A stretch of DNA of 42,104 nt from Acidobacteriota bacterium (GTDB lineage Bacteria; Acidobacteriota; Terriglobia; Terriglobales; Acidobacteriaceae), in contig JAJYUB010000031.1 of the NCBI GenBank assembly GCA_021792795.1, forward strand, positions 1 through 42,104. Direction: 5' to 3'. Below the pieces are notes generated by a model. The model was not told the DNA's origin. It did not search any database and saw nothing but the letters and a program-made list of their open reading frames with translations. Made by a program: the position numbers and the translations under genes. This document shows positions 20,110 to 28,263 of this stretch, in pieces (within the stretch, counting starts at the first letter, position 1; every line of letters begins with the position of its first letter).

Positions 20110-22551
20110 CTATTCCTCGCGTAGAACTTGCGTGGGGTCGATGGAAAGCACGCGTCGCGCGGGAATCCAAGTGGCCAGCGCGCCGACCAGCATCATGGTC
20201 AGCACCACGCCCGCCAGCACCAGCGGATCGTTCGGCGTGGCCTGATACACGATGCTGGCCAGCAAACGGCTGGCGGCAATGCCGCAAGCCAGACCTACCA
20301 GGGAGCCTGCACTGAGCAAAATAATCGGACGCCGCAGGGCAGCACCCAGGACTTGCCGATGCGAAGCACCCAGAGCAACGCGAATGCCGAGCTCCTTCAT
20401 GCGCCGGCTGACCGTGTAGGAGGCCAAGCCGAAGATGCCGGTGACGGCCAGCAAAATCGCCAGCATCCCGAAGACCCCCAGTGCAGCCGTGGCTACGCGG
20501 GCCGGGAACAACACCATCGCAAGTTGGTCTTGCCAGCTCGACAGAAAATAAATTGGCAGATGGCGGTCCACGCGATGCACCGCCGCGAGGACCTCTGGGA
20601 CCATTTGCCGCGGGTCCCGTTGCGAGCGGACGAGGAGCGTCGTCGTACTGTCCGTGTTTTGCAGAATGGAGTAGAAGATGGCGGGCGTTGGGTCTTCTGT
20701 CAGGGTGCTGTACTTTCCGTCCTGCACCACGCCGACCACTTGGAATTGGCCCTTTCCATCGCTTCTGGGAAAGTATTGACCGATGGCCGGTTTGTCGCCA
20801 AAGAGTTTGCGCGCCAGCAATTGGTTGATGATGACGACACGGGGGGCCTTTGCGTCGTCATTCCAGGTAAATTCCCGTCCCGCCAGCAATTGGGTGCCGG
20901 AAGCCTCAATATAGCCCGGAGAAATCTTGAAGTAACTGGCGCTGATGCCGTTCGACGACTTAAAGACTGTCGTGCCTGGGGGATAGACGCTGGTGCTGGA
21001 ATAATCGGGGGCGAGCGGCGTGTAGTTGGCATAGGCCGCCGCCGTCACGCCCGGTAGATGCGATACCTCATCCAGCAAACGGCGGTTCAGCGCTACGGCT
21101 TGGTCGTCGCTGTATCCGGCCATGCGCAGATCGAACCCCGCCTGCGTAACATGGTCTGGATTGAAACCCAACGGGCTATGCAACGCCCGGGCCAATCCGC
21201 GTAGCGCCACCAGCGACGAAGTGACCAGGATGCAGCAGAGCGCAATCTGCGTGGCGAGCAATAGATCGCGCCCGGCCCATTTGCGTCTGCCGAGCTCTGT
21301 ATTGGCGCCGCTTTTGATGGCCAGGTTGGGATCGGTCCGCCAAATTTGCCGCGCCGGAATCAGGCCAAAGAACGCTCCCGCAGCCAGCGAAAGCAAAAAC
21401 GAGAAAACGTACACCAAGGGATCTGGATTGACGATGACCTGCATGGGAATCCCAAAAGAAAGATGCCAATCGCTGAGAGCTTGCAGGAGCCCCACAGCCA
21501 GCAGGCAGCCAGCCGCGCCGCCGAGTACCGACAATACAATCGACTCCGTAAGCAACTGCCGCAGGATGCGCGCGCGGCCTGCGCCGACGGCGACGCGGAT
21601 CGCCAACTCACGCGCCCGGTCCGCGGCGCGCGCCGCAAACAGGCTGCCCAGGTTGGTGCAGGCGGCCAGCAATACCAGACCCGCCAGCACCATCATGCCC
21701 AGTAAAAAGGCATGCACGGGCCCCGACAATATGTCTCCGACAAGACCTGGCTTTACCAGCTTGAATTGCAGGTTGTCGTCTTGCACGGGATGTTCGCGAG
21801 TCATTTCCACGGCGATGGCATTCAAGTTGGCTGTGGCTTGCTGCGGCGTTACCCCGGGCTTCAGTTTTCCAATGGCCCATTCGGAGGCGTCCCCTCGGCT
21901 ATTCAGCCAATCGTAGCCATCGATCTGCTTCTCATTCATTATCGGGACATACATCTCCGGCCAAAGAAATCTCTCCGTGCCGTGAAAAGTCTTCGCCGTG
22001 ACACCCAGCACGGTATACGGGTGATTGTCGATCTGCACCGTCTTGCCGACGATTTGCGGATCGCCGGCATAGCGGTCGCGCCAACAAGCATAGCTCAACA
22101 CCAGGTACGGGCTGGCCCCCGGATTCTTGTCGTCGGATGGCCCAATAAGGCGGCCCAGCGCAGGACGAACTCCCAGCATTCCGAAGTAGTTGCCGCTGAC
22201 CTGATTGCCCCAGACCGCCTGCGTGCCATCTTTGGTTTGAAGGCCGAAGCGGTCGAAACGAAACAGGGCCAGGTCTGAGAATGTCGTATTGCGGTCGCGC
22301 AGGTCTTTGTAATCCGGGTAGGACAAGGAGAGATAGCCTTGTTGCGTGTGCTGCACGGTATAGAGACGGTTGGCATCCGGGAAATGCAGCGGATGCAGCA
22401 CCAGCGAATTCAGCACGCTGAAGACCACCACGTTCGCGCCGATGCCGAGCGCCAGCGTGACAATGGCGGTGAACGCAAAACCGGGCGAATGCCGCAGCTT
22501 GCGGAGGGCGTAACGAAGGTCCTGGAAGAAGATTGGGAAAAGCGTCGGCAT
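20110..22551 (-). CDS. ADOP-type ABC transporter permease (MacB/FtsX-like)
   Basis: An 813-residue permease of the acidobacterial duplicated orphan permease type (TIGR03434-like). It has two MacB-like halves, each with a periplasmic MacB_PCD domain and a three-helix FtsX domain. An N-terminal helix opens with FFQDLRYALRKLRHSPGFAF..LALGIGAN. FtsX-type helices lie at about 270-370 and 690-800. The VSRRMKELGIRVALGASHRQVL motif, typical of the FtsX cytoplasmic loop, is present. No ATPase gene is adjacent, as expected for the group. ATG 22551 is chosen because AAAGG lies 8 nt upstream; the open frame extends to a TTG at 22599. It may export toxic small molecules, but the substrate is unknown. Confidence 0.9.
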   Translation of the reverse strand: MPTLFPIFFQDLRYALRKLRHSPGFAFTAIVTLALGIGANVVVFSVLNSLVLHPLHFPDANRLYTVQHTQQGYLSLSYPDYKDLRDRNTTFSDLALFRFDRFGLQTKDGTQAVWGNQVSGNYFGMLGVRPALGRLIGPSDDKNPGASPYLVLSYACWRDRYAGDPQIVGKTVQIDNHPYTVLGVTAKTFHGTERFLWPEMYVPIMNEKQIDGYDWLNSRGDASEWAIGKLKPGVTPQQATANLNAIAVEMTREHPVQDDNLQFKLVKPGLVGDILSGPVHAFLLGMMVLAGLVLLAACTNLGSLFAARAADRARELAIRVAVGAGRARILRQLLTESIVLSVLGGAAGCLLAVGLLQALSDWHLSFGIPMQVIVNPDPLVYVFSFLLSLAAGAFFGLIPARQIWRTDPNLAIKSGANTELGRRKWAGRDLLLATQIALCCILVTSSLVALRGLARALHSPLGFNPDHVTQAGFDLRMAGYSDDQAVALNRRLLDEVSHLPGVTAAAYANYTPLAPDYSSTSVYPPGTTVFKSSNGISASYFKISPGYIEASGTQLLAGREFTWNDDAKAPRVVIINQLLARKLFGDKPAIGQYFPRSDGKGQFQVVGVVQDGKYSTLTEDPTPAIFYSILQNTDSTTTLLVRSQRDPRQMVPEVLAAVHRVDRHLPIYFLSSWQDQLAMVLFPARVATAALGVFGMLAILLAVTGIFGLASYTVSRRMKELGIRVALGASHRQVLGAALRRPIILLSAGSLVGLACGIAASRLLASIVYQATPNDPLVLAGVVLTMMLVGALATWIPARRVLSIDPTQVLREE

Positions 22552-22654
22552 GGGCTTGACCTTTGGAAACGCACTATTAGACTGCACGTTGCGGGCCAAT
22601 TGCTATGTTCATTAAGGCATTGAATCCAATGCCTGACCACGCTTGAGTCGCGGT

Positions 22655-22696
22655 TGCCAGTGTACAGAATCGGAAATTGGTGTCCGGAAGCGGACA
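22655..22696 (-). promoter_or_regulatory. Candidate regulated promoter for the ADOP gene
   Basis: The palindrome TGTCCGCTTCCGGACA (22681-22696, read on the minus strand) overlaps a CGGACA -35-like box. It is followed after 16 nt by TACACT inside TGTACACTGGCA (22655-22666). The ADOP start lies about 105 nt further down. A perfect 6-bp inverted repeat over the -35 box suggests repressor or activator binding. Confidence 0.4.
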
Positions 22697-22949
22697 GAAA
22701 ATTTCGGAAGAAGAGAAGAGAAGACGGGGGGTGCCGAACGGGGTCAGCCTGCTTCGCGATTTTCTTCGAGGACGGCGTCCAGCATTTCGGCCAGGGTCTC
22801 CGTACGAGGCTTGATGTTGAGCGCAATGTTCCCGGATAAAGCGTCACGCTGCTGGCGCAGAGAGACCAACTCATCCGCAATATCCAGCGCGGCCAACACG
22901 GCGACCCGGAAAGAGTCGACGGTTGCGCCGCGCTTGGCCACGGCGCGCA
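22655..22949 (-). repeat. Inverted partial copy of the zapA 3' end and downstream region
   Basis: On the minus strand this segment closely matches 32179-32482. It covers the 3' half of zapA, its stop, and the downstream stretch with TGTCCGCTTCCGGACA and TGTACACTGGCA. The two copies are inverted relative to each other and about 9.2 kb apart. Between stop and palindrome they diverge. Confidence 0.85.
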
Positions 22950-22995
22950 ATACCGCGCGCACCGATTGCAAGCCGCCGCGCAACAACTCCGCCAA
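22744..22995 (-). pseudogene. Truncated zapA copy (3' half only)
   Basis: The 83-residue frame carries the C-terminal half of ZapA, from AVAKRGATVDSFRVAVLAAL to LEENREAG. It is nearly identical to the intact protein encoded at 31947-32384. The upstream part, which should hold the N-terminal FtsZ-binding globular domain, is replaced by LSTRDRLQLAELLRGG-type sequence of unknown origin, with an in-frame TAG a few codons further up. There is no ATG, only TTG. It is most likely a duplication remnant. A short coiled-coil peptide could still be made and interfere with ZapA dimerisation, but nothing shows that. Confidence 0.8.
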
Positions 22996-23025
22996 CTGCA
23001 GGCGGTCCCGCGTTGAAAGCTCAAC

Positions 23026-23399
23026 CTAAACCATGCGCCTCTGCCCATGATTCAGCTATTCAGCCAGGCTTGGCCCGCGCCAAGCATCTCCAATGGTTAC
23101 CTATGCATCCGGTCATAGTACGAGGCGACTTTGAGGTCATTGCCGCCGAGGATGCGCGATCGAGTCGCGGAAATCTGTTTCTGGGATGTTCATTTTCCGA
23201 GCGGACCGCTGGTAATATTCCATGTAGCGGTCCTTAGTCGGCGGCATCGCAAAAGTAGAACTGTTTCGCCTGCGGCAAATCAAGCGCCCGGTTGGCATGG
23301 TGGCTGGGTCTCCGCTGTTCCGGCGCGATTCGTCGATGGATCTGTCTCCCATTGGGAGAACAAAAATGCAAACTCTATCCCTTGGGAAACAGAGGCTTA
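23026..23399. other. Intergenic, no gene seen
   Basis: About 370 bp lie between the truncated zapA copy and the glucan phosphorylase start. Open frames exist on both strands but look like random shadows. I see no clear promoter, hairpin or RNA gene. Confidence 0.4.
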
Positions 23400-25175
23400 A
23401 TGGCAATCACCGGTCAACCGGCTTTGGAACCAGAGTCACCGATAAGCGACTGGAAGCGAATTCAAATCGCCTATTTTTCCATGGAAATCGCCGTTGCGCC
23501 CGACATGCCCACCTATAGCGGTGGATTGGGTGTGCTTGCGGGAGACACGCTTCGATCGGCGGCGGACACCGGGCTGCCTTTGGCCGCCGTTACATTGCTC
23601 CATCGCAAAGGGTATTTCCGTCAGCATTTGGGCCCCGAAGGGATCCAAACCGAACAAGACGAGCCTTGGAAGCCTGAAACTGTCCTGCAGCCCCTTGGGC
23701 CGCTCGCCGCCATTACCATTCAAGGACGTTCGGTCATGGTTCGCGCCTGGCGCAAAGATATCGTTGGCGTCGATGGCCACATTGTCCCCGTGATTTTTCT
23801 CGACACCGACCTGGACCCCAACGACGAGTGGGACCGCCAACTGACAGACCATCTCTACGGGGGCGATACTTTTTACCGGCTCTGCCAGGAGACCGTTCTC
23901 GGCATCGGCGGAATGGAAATTCTCGCGGCGCTGGGATGCCAACCTGCCGTCTATCACCTGAATGAGGGCCATGCGTCGCTGCTGACCATCGGCCTGCTGG
24001 AAGAACAGGTCAGCGATGGCAATCTCCTCGATGCCACCCAGGACGACCTGGACGCGGTCCGGTCTCAATGCGTCTTCACCACCCACACGCCGGTCCCAGC
24101 CGGTCATGACCGGTTTTCCCTCGACCAGGCGCGTCGGGTCCTGGGCGATGAGCGTACCCAGGCGCTGGAAAAGTTTGGCTGTTGTCATGACGGCATGTTG
24201 AACATGACCTATGTCGCGCTGCGCTTTTCCCGCTACGTCAACGGCGTCGCCATGCAGCATGGCCGCGTATCGCGCGAGATGTTTCCGGAATACTCCGTGC
24301 AGGCGATCACCAACGGAGTGCATGCCGCGACCTGGATTCAGCCTTCCATGCAGGCGTTGCTCGACGAGAGAGTCCCAAGCTGGCGACGCGACAACCTGTA
24401 CCTTCGCTTCGCTATCGGCATCGCTCCGGGCGAAATCCGCAGCCGCCACCTGGATGCGAAGCGCAAGCTCATCGATACGGTCCGCGAACGCACTGGCATC
24501 GAGCTTCAAGAGGGTAAGTTCACCATTGGATTTGCCCGTCGCGCCGCTGCATATAAACGCGCTGACATGTTGTTTGCCGATCCCACTCGCCTGGCCCGGT
24601 TGGCGGAAGAATACGGCGGTATCCAGATCGTCTACGCGGGCAAGGCCCACCCCCACGACGATGTGGGCAAAGCCATCATCCATCATGTGATCGAAGCCAG
24701 CGCCAAGCTCAACTCCGACCAGCTTCGCATTGTCTATCTTGAAAATTACGAGTGGGACCTGGGGGCGATTCTCACTGGCGGCGCCGACCTATGGCTCAAT
24801 ACCCCCCGCCGCCCCTACGAAGCCTCCGGGACCAGCGGGATGAAGGCCGCCATGAACGGAGTTCCCAGCCTCAGCACTCTCGACGGCTGGTGGATTGAAG
24901 GCTGCATTGAAGGCGCAACCGGCTGGGCGATTGTGGAGTCCGAGGATGAAACGCAAGAGGCCGAATCCCTATACGAGAAACTTGAAAACGAGATTCTCCC
25001 TCTGTACTACCACTATCCCGACCGCTGGGCAGAGATCATGCGCATGGCCATGGCCATCAACGGCTCCTTCTTCAATACCCACCGCATGCTCTACCAATAC
25101 GTCACCAATGCCTACTTCCCCGGGGACGCGCCCCTGCGACGGAAATTCCAGCCTGAGCTTGAATTGGCCCGCTGA
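23400..25175 (+). CDS. glgP: Alpha-glucan phosphorylase
   Basis: This 591-residue enzyme of the short GlgP type releases glucose-1-phosphate from glycogen or maltodextrin, using pyridoxal phosphate. The N-terminal pattern AYFSMEIAVAPDMPTYSGGLGVLAGD is characteristic. The C-terminal RRPYEASGTSGMKAAMNGVP region holds the PLP-binding lysine in GMKAAMNG. YHLNEGHASL and FTIGFARRAAAYKR are further family motifs. The length is much shorter than the 800-residue muscle-type enzyme. ATG 23400 is preferred, with AGAGG nearby; the open frame extends further upstream but unlike the family. No other glycogen gene is adjacent. Confidence 0.93.
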   Translation: MAITGQPALEPESPISDWKRIQIAYFSMEIAVAPDMPTYSGGLGVLAGDTLRSAADTGLPLAAVTLLHRKGYFRQHLGPEGIQTEQDEPWKPETVLQPLGPLAAITIQGRSVMVRAWRKDIVGVDGHIVPVIFLDTDLDPNDEWDRQLTDHLYGGDTFYRLCQETVLGIGGMEILAALGCQPAVYHLNEGHASLLTIGLLEEQVSDGNLLDATQDDLDAVRSQCVFTTHTPVPAGHDRFSLDQARRVLGDERTQALEKFGCCHDGMLNMTYVALRFSRYVNGVAMQHGRVSREMFPEYSVQAITNGVHAATWIQPSMQALLDERVPSWRRDNLYLRFAIGIAPGEIRSRHLDAKRKLIDTVRERTGIELQEGKFTIGFARRAAAYKRADMLFADPTRLARLAEEYGGIQIVYAGKAHPHDDVGKAIIHHVIEASAKLNSDQLRIVYLENYEWDLGAILTGGADLWLNTPRRPYEASGTSGMKAAMNGVPSLSTLDGWWIEGCIEGATGWAIVESEDETQEAESLYEKLENEILPLYYHYPDRWAEIMRMAMAINGSFFNTHRMLYQYVTNAYFPGDAPLRRKFQPELELAR

Positions 25176-25305
25176 TTTTTCCGGATGCTCGGTCCGGACC
25201 GAGATATCGCCGGGGAGGCCCAACTGGCGGCGTCAAACGACAACTTAGACCTTCGGTTGTTACGACATCGCGTTCCGCAATCTGAAGCAACCTGCCGGTT
25301 TCCAC

Positions 25306-25334
25306 TTGACCCCTCATTTGAGCAGTCATAATAT
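25306..25334 (+). promoter_or_regulatory. Promoter of the toxin-antitoxin operon
   Basis: TTGACC (25306-25311) is followed after exactly 17 nt by TAATAT (25329-25334). The predicted start near 25341 falls almost at the first usable ATG codon, so the mRNA may be nearly leaderless. Confidence 0.6.
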
Positions 25335-25347
25335 GACCATTATGACT
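25324..25347 (+). promoter_or_regulatory. Palindromic operator overlapping the TA promoter
   Basis: A perfect 9-bp inverted repeat AGTCATAAT (25324-25332) and ATTATGACT (25339-25347) with a 6-nt spacer covers the -10 element and the start point. This is where the Phd-type antitoxin or the TA complex would bind to autorepress. The role is inferred from position. Confidence 0.65.
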
Positions 25348-25632
25348 ATAACGAAGAAGAGGCACGCTGCCCCTGCGCAAGGTATGGAACTCTGGACGGT
25401 GGCGGAAGCCAAGGCGCGTTTCAGCGAACTGGTTGAAAAAGCGAAATCGCAGGGGCCCCAGACGATCACGCGGCATGGAAAGTTTGCGGCTGTGCTGGTA
25501 TCGGCGGCGGAATGGCAGCGCCGCTCGACGCGCAGCGGCACTCTCGTTGAATTCCTGTCCCAGTCGCCGTTGCATGGGGCGGGCCTCAAAATCGAACGCA
25601 GTTCCGATATACCCAGAAAGATCGGGCTGTGA
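25342..25632 (+). CDS. Phd/YefM-family antitoxin
   Basis: A 96-residue antitoxin. The DNA-binding Phd fold lies around MELWTVAEAKARFSELVEKAKSQGP and the strand TITRHGKFAAVLVSAAEW. The C-terminal tail (about 65-96) is likely unfolded and wraps the toxin. The start is uncertain: ATG at 25333, 25342 or 25384 are all in frame, and the family usually begins near MxxWTVAEAK (25384). The stop overlaps the toxin start as GTGA (25629-25632). A promoter with a palindromic operator lies just upstream. Confidence 0.88.
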   Translation: MTITKKRHAAPAQGMELWTVAEAKARFSELVEKAKSQGPQTITRHGKFAAVLVSAAEWQRRSTRSGTLVEFLSQSPLHGAGLKIERSSDIPRKIGL

Positions 25633-26048
25633 AGTATCTGCTCGATACGAACGTCATTTCAGAGTGGACCAAGCCACGCCCAGATGTTTCGGTTGCGCGC
25701 TGGCTGGACGGCGTGAAGGAAGACGATCTTTTTCTGAGCGTTGTTACAATCGGCGAATTGTGGCACGGCATCGAGCGATTGCCCCAGAGCAAACGCCGAG
25801 CGGCATTGGCCCAATGGGTGGAACAAGATTTGAGTGCGCGCTTTGAAGGTCGGCTACTGGGGATAGACGAACGAATCGCGCGCACTTGGGGCGTTCTGTT
25901 GGCCGCAAGCCAGCAACGAGAAGGGGCCATGCATGCAGTGGATGCGCTGCTGGCAGCAACGGCCGAGGCCTACTCCCTCACGCTGGTCACGCGTAATACA
26001 AAGGATTTTGTGGCCAGTGGGATCCGAGTAATGAATCCATTTGGGTGA
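25629..26048 (+). CDS. vapC: PIN-domain (VapC-like) ribonuclease toxin
   Basis: A 139-residue PIN-domain toxin that would cleave RNA when unneutralised. The four acidic metal-binding positions are visible: D6 in YLLDTNVISE, E43 in TIGELWHG, D105 in HAVDALLAA and D126 in TRNTKDF. The length is standard. The GTG start overlaps the antitoxin stop by GTGA, so the pair is translationally coupled. It pairs with a Phd/YefM antitoxin, a common VapC partner. Downstream lies a 370-bp gap before rpmI. Confidence 0.93.
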   Translation: MKYLLDTNVISEWTKPRPDVSVARWLDGVKEDDLFLSVVTIGELWHGIERLPQSKRRAALAQWVEQDLSARFEGRLLGIDERIARTWGVLLAASQQREGAMHAVDALLAATAEAYSLTLVTRNTKDFVASGIRVMNPFG

Positions 26049-26420
26049 ATCGCGGACAAGAGCAGGTCTCAATGGGAAACGGTGGATTGGTAGCTTGAAG
26101 ATTTCGCTGAGGAAGCTGAAAATCGGCCGCTAAATTTTTATGCGAACGGCATTTACTGACGCACGCCGTTCGCCCTTGCTTCATTGACGCTGGCCGCGAT
26201 CCCACATCAGAATCCAACCGTTAGCTGTCAGTGCTAGCCGACCAGTTCGGCACCCCTGTCTGTGGTTATCCCCGCATGGGGTGTTTGGGGAGGAGAAAGA
26301 AATTTTGCAAGATTTGAACCCTCCTCGCGGTTCATTGTCTATCATGCCACATTCGCGCTTCCGCAATCGCTCGCGTATACTGATCGAAGTCGTAAAACTG
26401 TTATTTCGATTGGAAACACC
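26049..26420. other. Gap between vapC and rpmI, possible rpmI leader
   Basis: About 370 bp without a gene. A perfect 9-bp inverted repeat GCGAACGGC (26142-26150) / GCCGTTCGC (26165-26173) may end the TA transcript, but it has no clear T tract. A TATACT at 26376-26381 could be the rpmI promoter, with a weak -35. infC, which usually precedes rpmI, is absent here. The leader may hold an L20-binding autoregulatory fold, which I could not identify. Confidence 0.4.
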
Positions 26421-26618
26421 ATGCCGAAACTGAAGACGCACAAAGGCGCGGCCAAGCGCTTCAAGAAGACCGGAAGCGGTCGAGTCAAGCGCGGCCAGGC
26501 CTTCATGCGGCACATCCTTACCTCGAAGGCAACCAAGACCAAGCGGCACCTTGCCGCATCCGCAATGGTTTCGGATGCCGACCTGCCCAAGGTGTTGCGC
26601 ATGATCCCGTACGCCTGA
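26421..26618 (+). CDS. rpmI: 50S ribosomal protein L35
   Basis: This 65-residue, highly basic ribosomal protein is a component of the large subunit. The sequence starts with the family signature [24 protein letters not shown] and ends with the usual [12 protein letters not shown]-like tail. An open frame extends upstream, but the conserved start fixes ATG 26421. It is followed by rplT after 170 bp, the conserved rpmI-rplT pair. The usual infC gene is not upstream. Confidence 0.97.
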   Translation: MPKLKTHKGAAKRFKKTGSGRVKRGQAFMRHILTSKATKTKRHLAASAMVSDADLPKVLRMIPYA

Positions 26619-26788
26619 TCGGCTTGCCACGGCGAGTTAGGGCCCGCAAGCGTTCGAGGCCCCCGGAACTAAACCTTCCGAGATCGATCGGAGCAAGAAG
26701 CGAGTGAAGAGGGCATCCAGCGCAGGCTTCCATGCCGGCGACTCCTCCCTCCAGCCGCATAACGAAACGCAAAAAGGAGATTTCAACC

Positions 26789-27157
26789 ATGCCCCGCGTC
26801 AAACGTGGCAATAAACGCAAAGAATATCGCAAGAAGATCCTCAAGCGAGCCAGCGGTTACTTCCTCACCAAATCCAAGCTGTATCAGGCTGCGGAAGAGG
26901 CTGTCGAGCGCGGACTTAAGTTTGCTTATCGAGGCCGCCGCGAAAAGAAGCGCCAGTTCCGTTCGCTGTGGATTGTCCGCATCGGCGCCGCTGCCAAGCT
27001 GAATGGGATGAGCTATTCTCAACTGATCCACGGGCTGAAATTGGCCGGCATCGAGCTGGACCGCAAGGTCCTGGCCGACATTGCAGCCAAAGATCCCGCG
27101 GGATTCACCGCACTGGCAACCCAGGCCAAGACCGCACTCAGCGCCGCTGCCGCATAA
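26789..27157 (+). CDS. rplT: 50S ribosomal protein L20
   Basis: This 122-residue protein is an early-assembly component of the large subunit that also represses its own operon in many bacteria. It starts with [21 protein letters not shown] and has the [10 protein letters not shown] segment, both typical of the family. AAGGAG lies before ATG 26789. An intrinsic terminator follows closely. Confidence 0.98.
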   Translation: MPRVKRGNKRKEYRKKILKRASGYFLTKSKLYQAAEEAVERGLKFAYRGRREKKRQFRSLWIVRIGAAAKLNGMSYSQLIHGLKLAGIELDRKVLADIAAKDPAGFTALATQAKTALSAAAA

Positions 27158-27185
27158 GCCCGGCAAGCACTTCCACCTGTAAACG

Positions 27186-27215
27186 AAGCACTCCTTAGGG
27201 GGTGCTTTGTCGCTT
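27186..27215 (+). terminator. Intrinsic terminator after rplT
   Basis: AAGCACTCC (27186-27194) pairs with GGGGTGCTT (27199-27207) with one G-U pair and a TTAG loop. A T-rich tail follows. It overlaps the end of the convergent VKOR gene, so it may act in both directions. Confidence 0.75.
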
Positions 27216-27614
27216 CGGGCGGCCCGCCAAGGAGACGGCGGCCAAAATCACGATCGATGCGATGATGCATTGCGAGATGACGCAGTAAAGGCACCAGACC
27301 TGCAGAATCGACGCCTCCACGTGGGAAAGATACAGCGCATAGCATAGCCCCGCCAGCGCAGCCGCCAGCGTCCAGCCTCGCTGACGCAGCAGGGCAAGCA
27401 GGCCGATCAGCAGATATCCAGCAATACCGACCGCAGCCACCGGCACGCCGTGGATCGACGAATACGAACTGTGGTTGACGATGCCGCAATCCCAGTGTGC
27501 ATTGATGTCGCATGGCTCAAGCTTATTGGAGTAGTGTACCTGCAGGGCCAAGGCTGACACCACGGCACCTAAAACTGACAACAATACGAGCAGCGTTCTC
27601 AATGTTTTTTGCAC
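27195..27614 (-). CDS. Vitamin K epoxide reductase (VKOR) family protein
   Basis: A four-helix membrane thiol oxidoreductase that would re-oxidise a DsbA-like partner with quinone as acceptor. CDINAHWDC holds the loop cysteine pair and the CLYC active-site CxxC sits in a later helix. The NHSSYSSIHGVPVAAVG segment is conserved in the family. The start is uncertain: GTG 27614 gives 139 residues, close to stand-alone bacterial VKOR, while the open frame extends to an ATG at 27725. No thioredoxin-like partner is adjacent. It converges on rplT. Confidence 0.85.
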   Translation of the reverse strand: MQKTLRTLLVLLSVLGAVVSALALQVHYSNKLEPCDINAHWDCGIVNHSSYSSIHGVPVAAVGIAGYLLIGLLALLRQRGWTLAAALAGLCYALYLSHVEASILQVWCLYCVISQCIIASIVILAAVSLAGRPKRQSTP

Positions 27615-27843
27615 GTCCCTATTGAACCACACCGCCAAGATATCCCAAACTGAGATGCTCTGGGTCACGGCTTTCGATGCAGAAACTCGGTATTCCGGCC
27701 CTCTCTCATTTATCCTCAAAAGCAATGTCTTCTACGCACATTCCTGTCTTAGAAAGCTATCAACCAAAGGAACTCGACGGAGCTTCCTTGGCGAATATTT
27801 CGCCGTTTTGCGTTGTACACTACTGTCGGGCTGCTTCGATTCA

Positions 27844-28029
27844 ATGAAAGTTCGCGACCTGATCAAGTGGATCGAGCAAGATGGTTGGCGGTTGGCTAGG
27901 GTTCGTGGCAGTCATCGTCAATTTAAACACGCCGAAAAGACAGGGACGGTAACAATTGCGGGACATCCGTCCGACGAAGTACATCCCAAGACGCTGCAAA
28001 GCGCCTTGAAACAGGCGGGATTACGATGA
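27844..28029 (+). CDS. hicA: HicA family mRNA interferase toxin
   Basis: A 61-residue toxin with the dsRBD-like HicA fold. MKVRDLIKWIEQDGWRLARV leads to the active-site histidine in RGSHRQF (H24), then the typical TVTIAGHPSDEVHPKTLQSALKQAGL. The reading frame is open further upstream, but the fold starts at ATG 27844. The stop overlaps the hicB start as ATGA (28026-28029). The pair sits between the VKOR gene and pheS. Confidence 0.93.
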   Translation: MKVRDLIKWIEQDGWRLARVRGSHRQFKHAEKTGTVTIAGHPSDEVHPKTLQSALKQAGLR

Positions 28030-28238
28030 AATACGTTGTACTGTTCGAGCATTCGGAAACGAATTGGAGCGCCTATGTGCCCGACCTTCCTGGCTGTATC
28101 GCTACGGGAAAAACCAAGCTCGAGACCGAAAAGTTGATCCGCGAAGCCATTGAGTTCCATATCGAAGGAATGCGCCTGGATGGCGAACCTGTTCCTCCAC
28201 CTACAACCGAAGTAGAGTATGTCAGTATTTCCGCATAG
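28026..28238 (+). CDS. hicB: HicB family antitoxin
   Basis: A 70-residue antitoxin with the partial RNase H-like HicB fold: YVVLFEHSETNWSAYVPDLPGCIATGKT, then EAIEFHIEGMRLDGEPVPPP. It lacks the extra C-terminal DNA-binding domain of long HicB proteins, so regulation of the operon may rely on another factor or on the complex. The ATGA overlap with hicA indicates translational coupling. The pheS start is 26 nt beyond its stop. Confidence 0.93.
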   Translation: MKYVVLFEHSETNWSAYVPDLPGCIATGKTKLETEKLIREAIEFHIEGMRLDGEPVPPPTTEVEYVSISA

Positions 28239-28263
28239 CCAAGAAAAGCCGACCTCCAAATTA

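Noticed and set aside
26142-26173. Intrinsic terminator after vapC
   Set aside because: The 9-bp stem is perfect but a T tract is missing on both strands, so I list it only as an inverted repeat.
27725-27847. 40-residue frame ending with ATGA on the hicA start
   Set aside because: No recognisable sequence and no ribosome-binding site; the overlap is probably chance.
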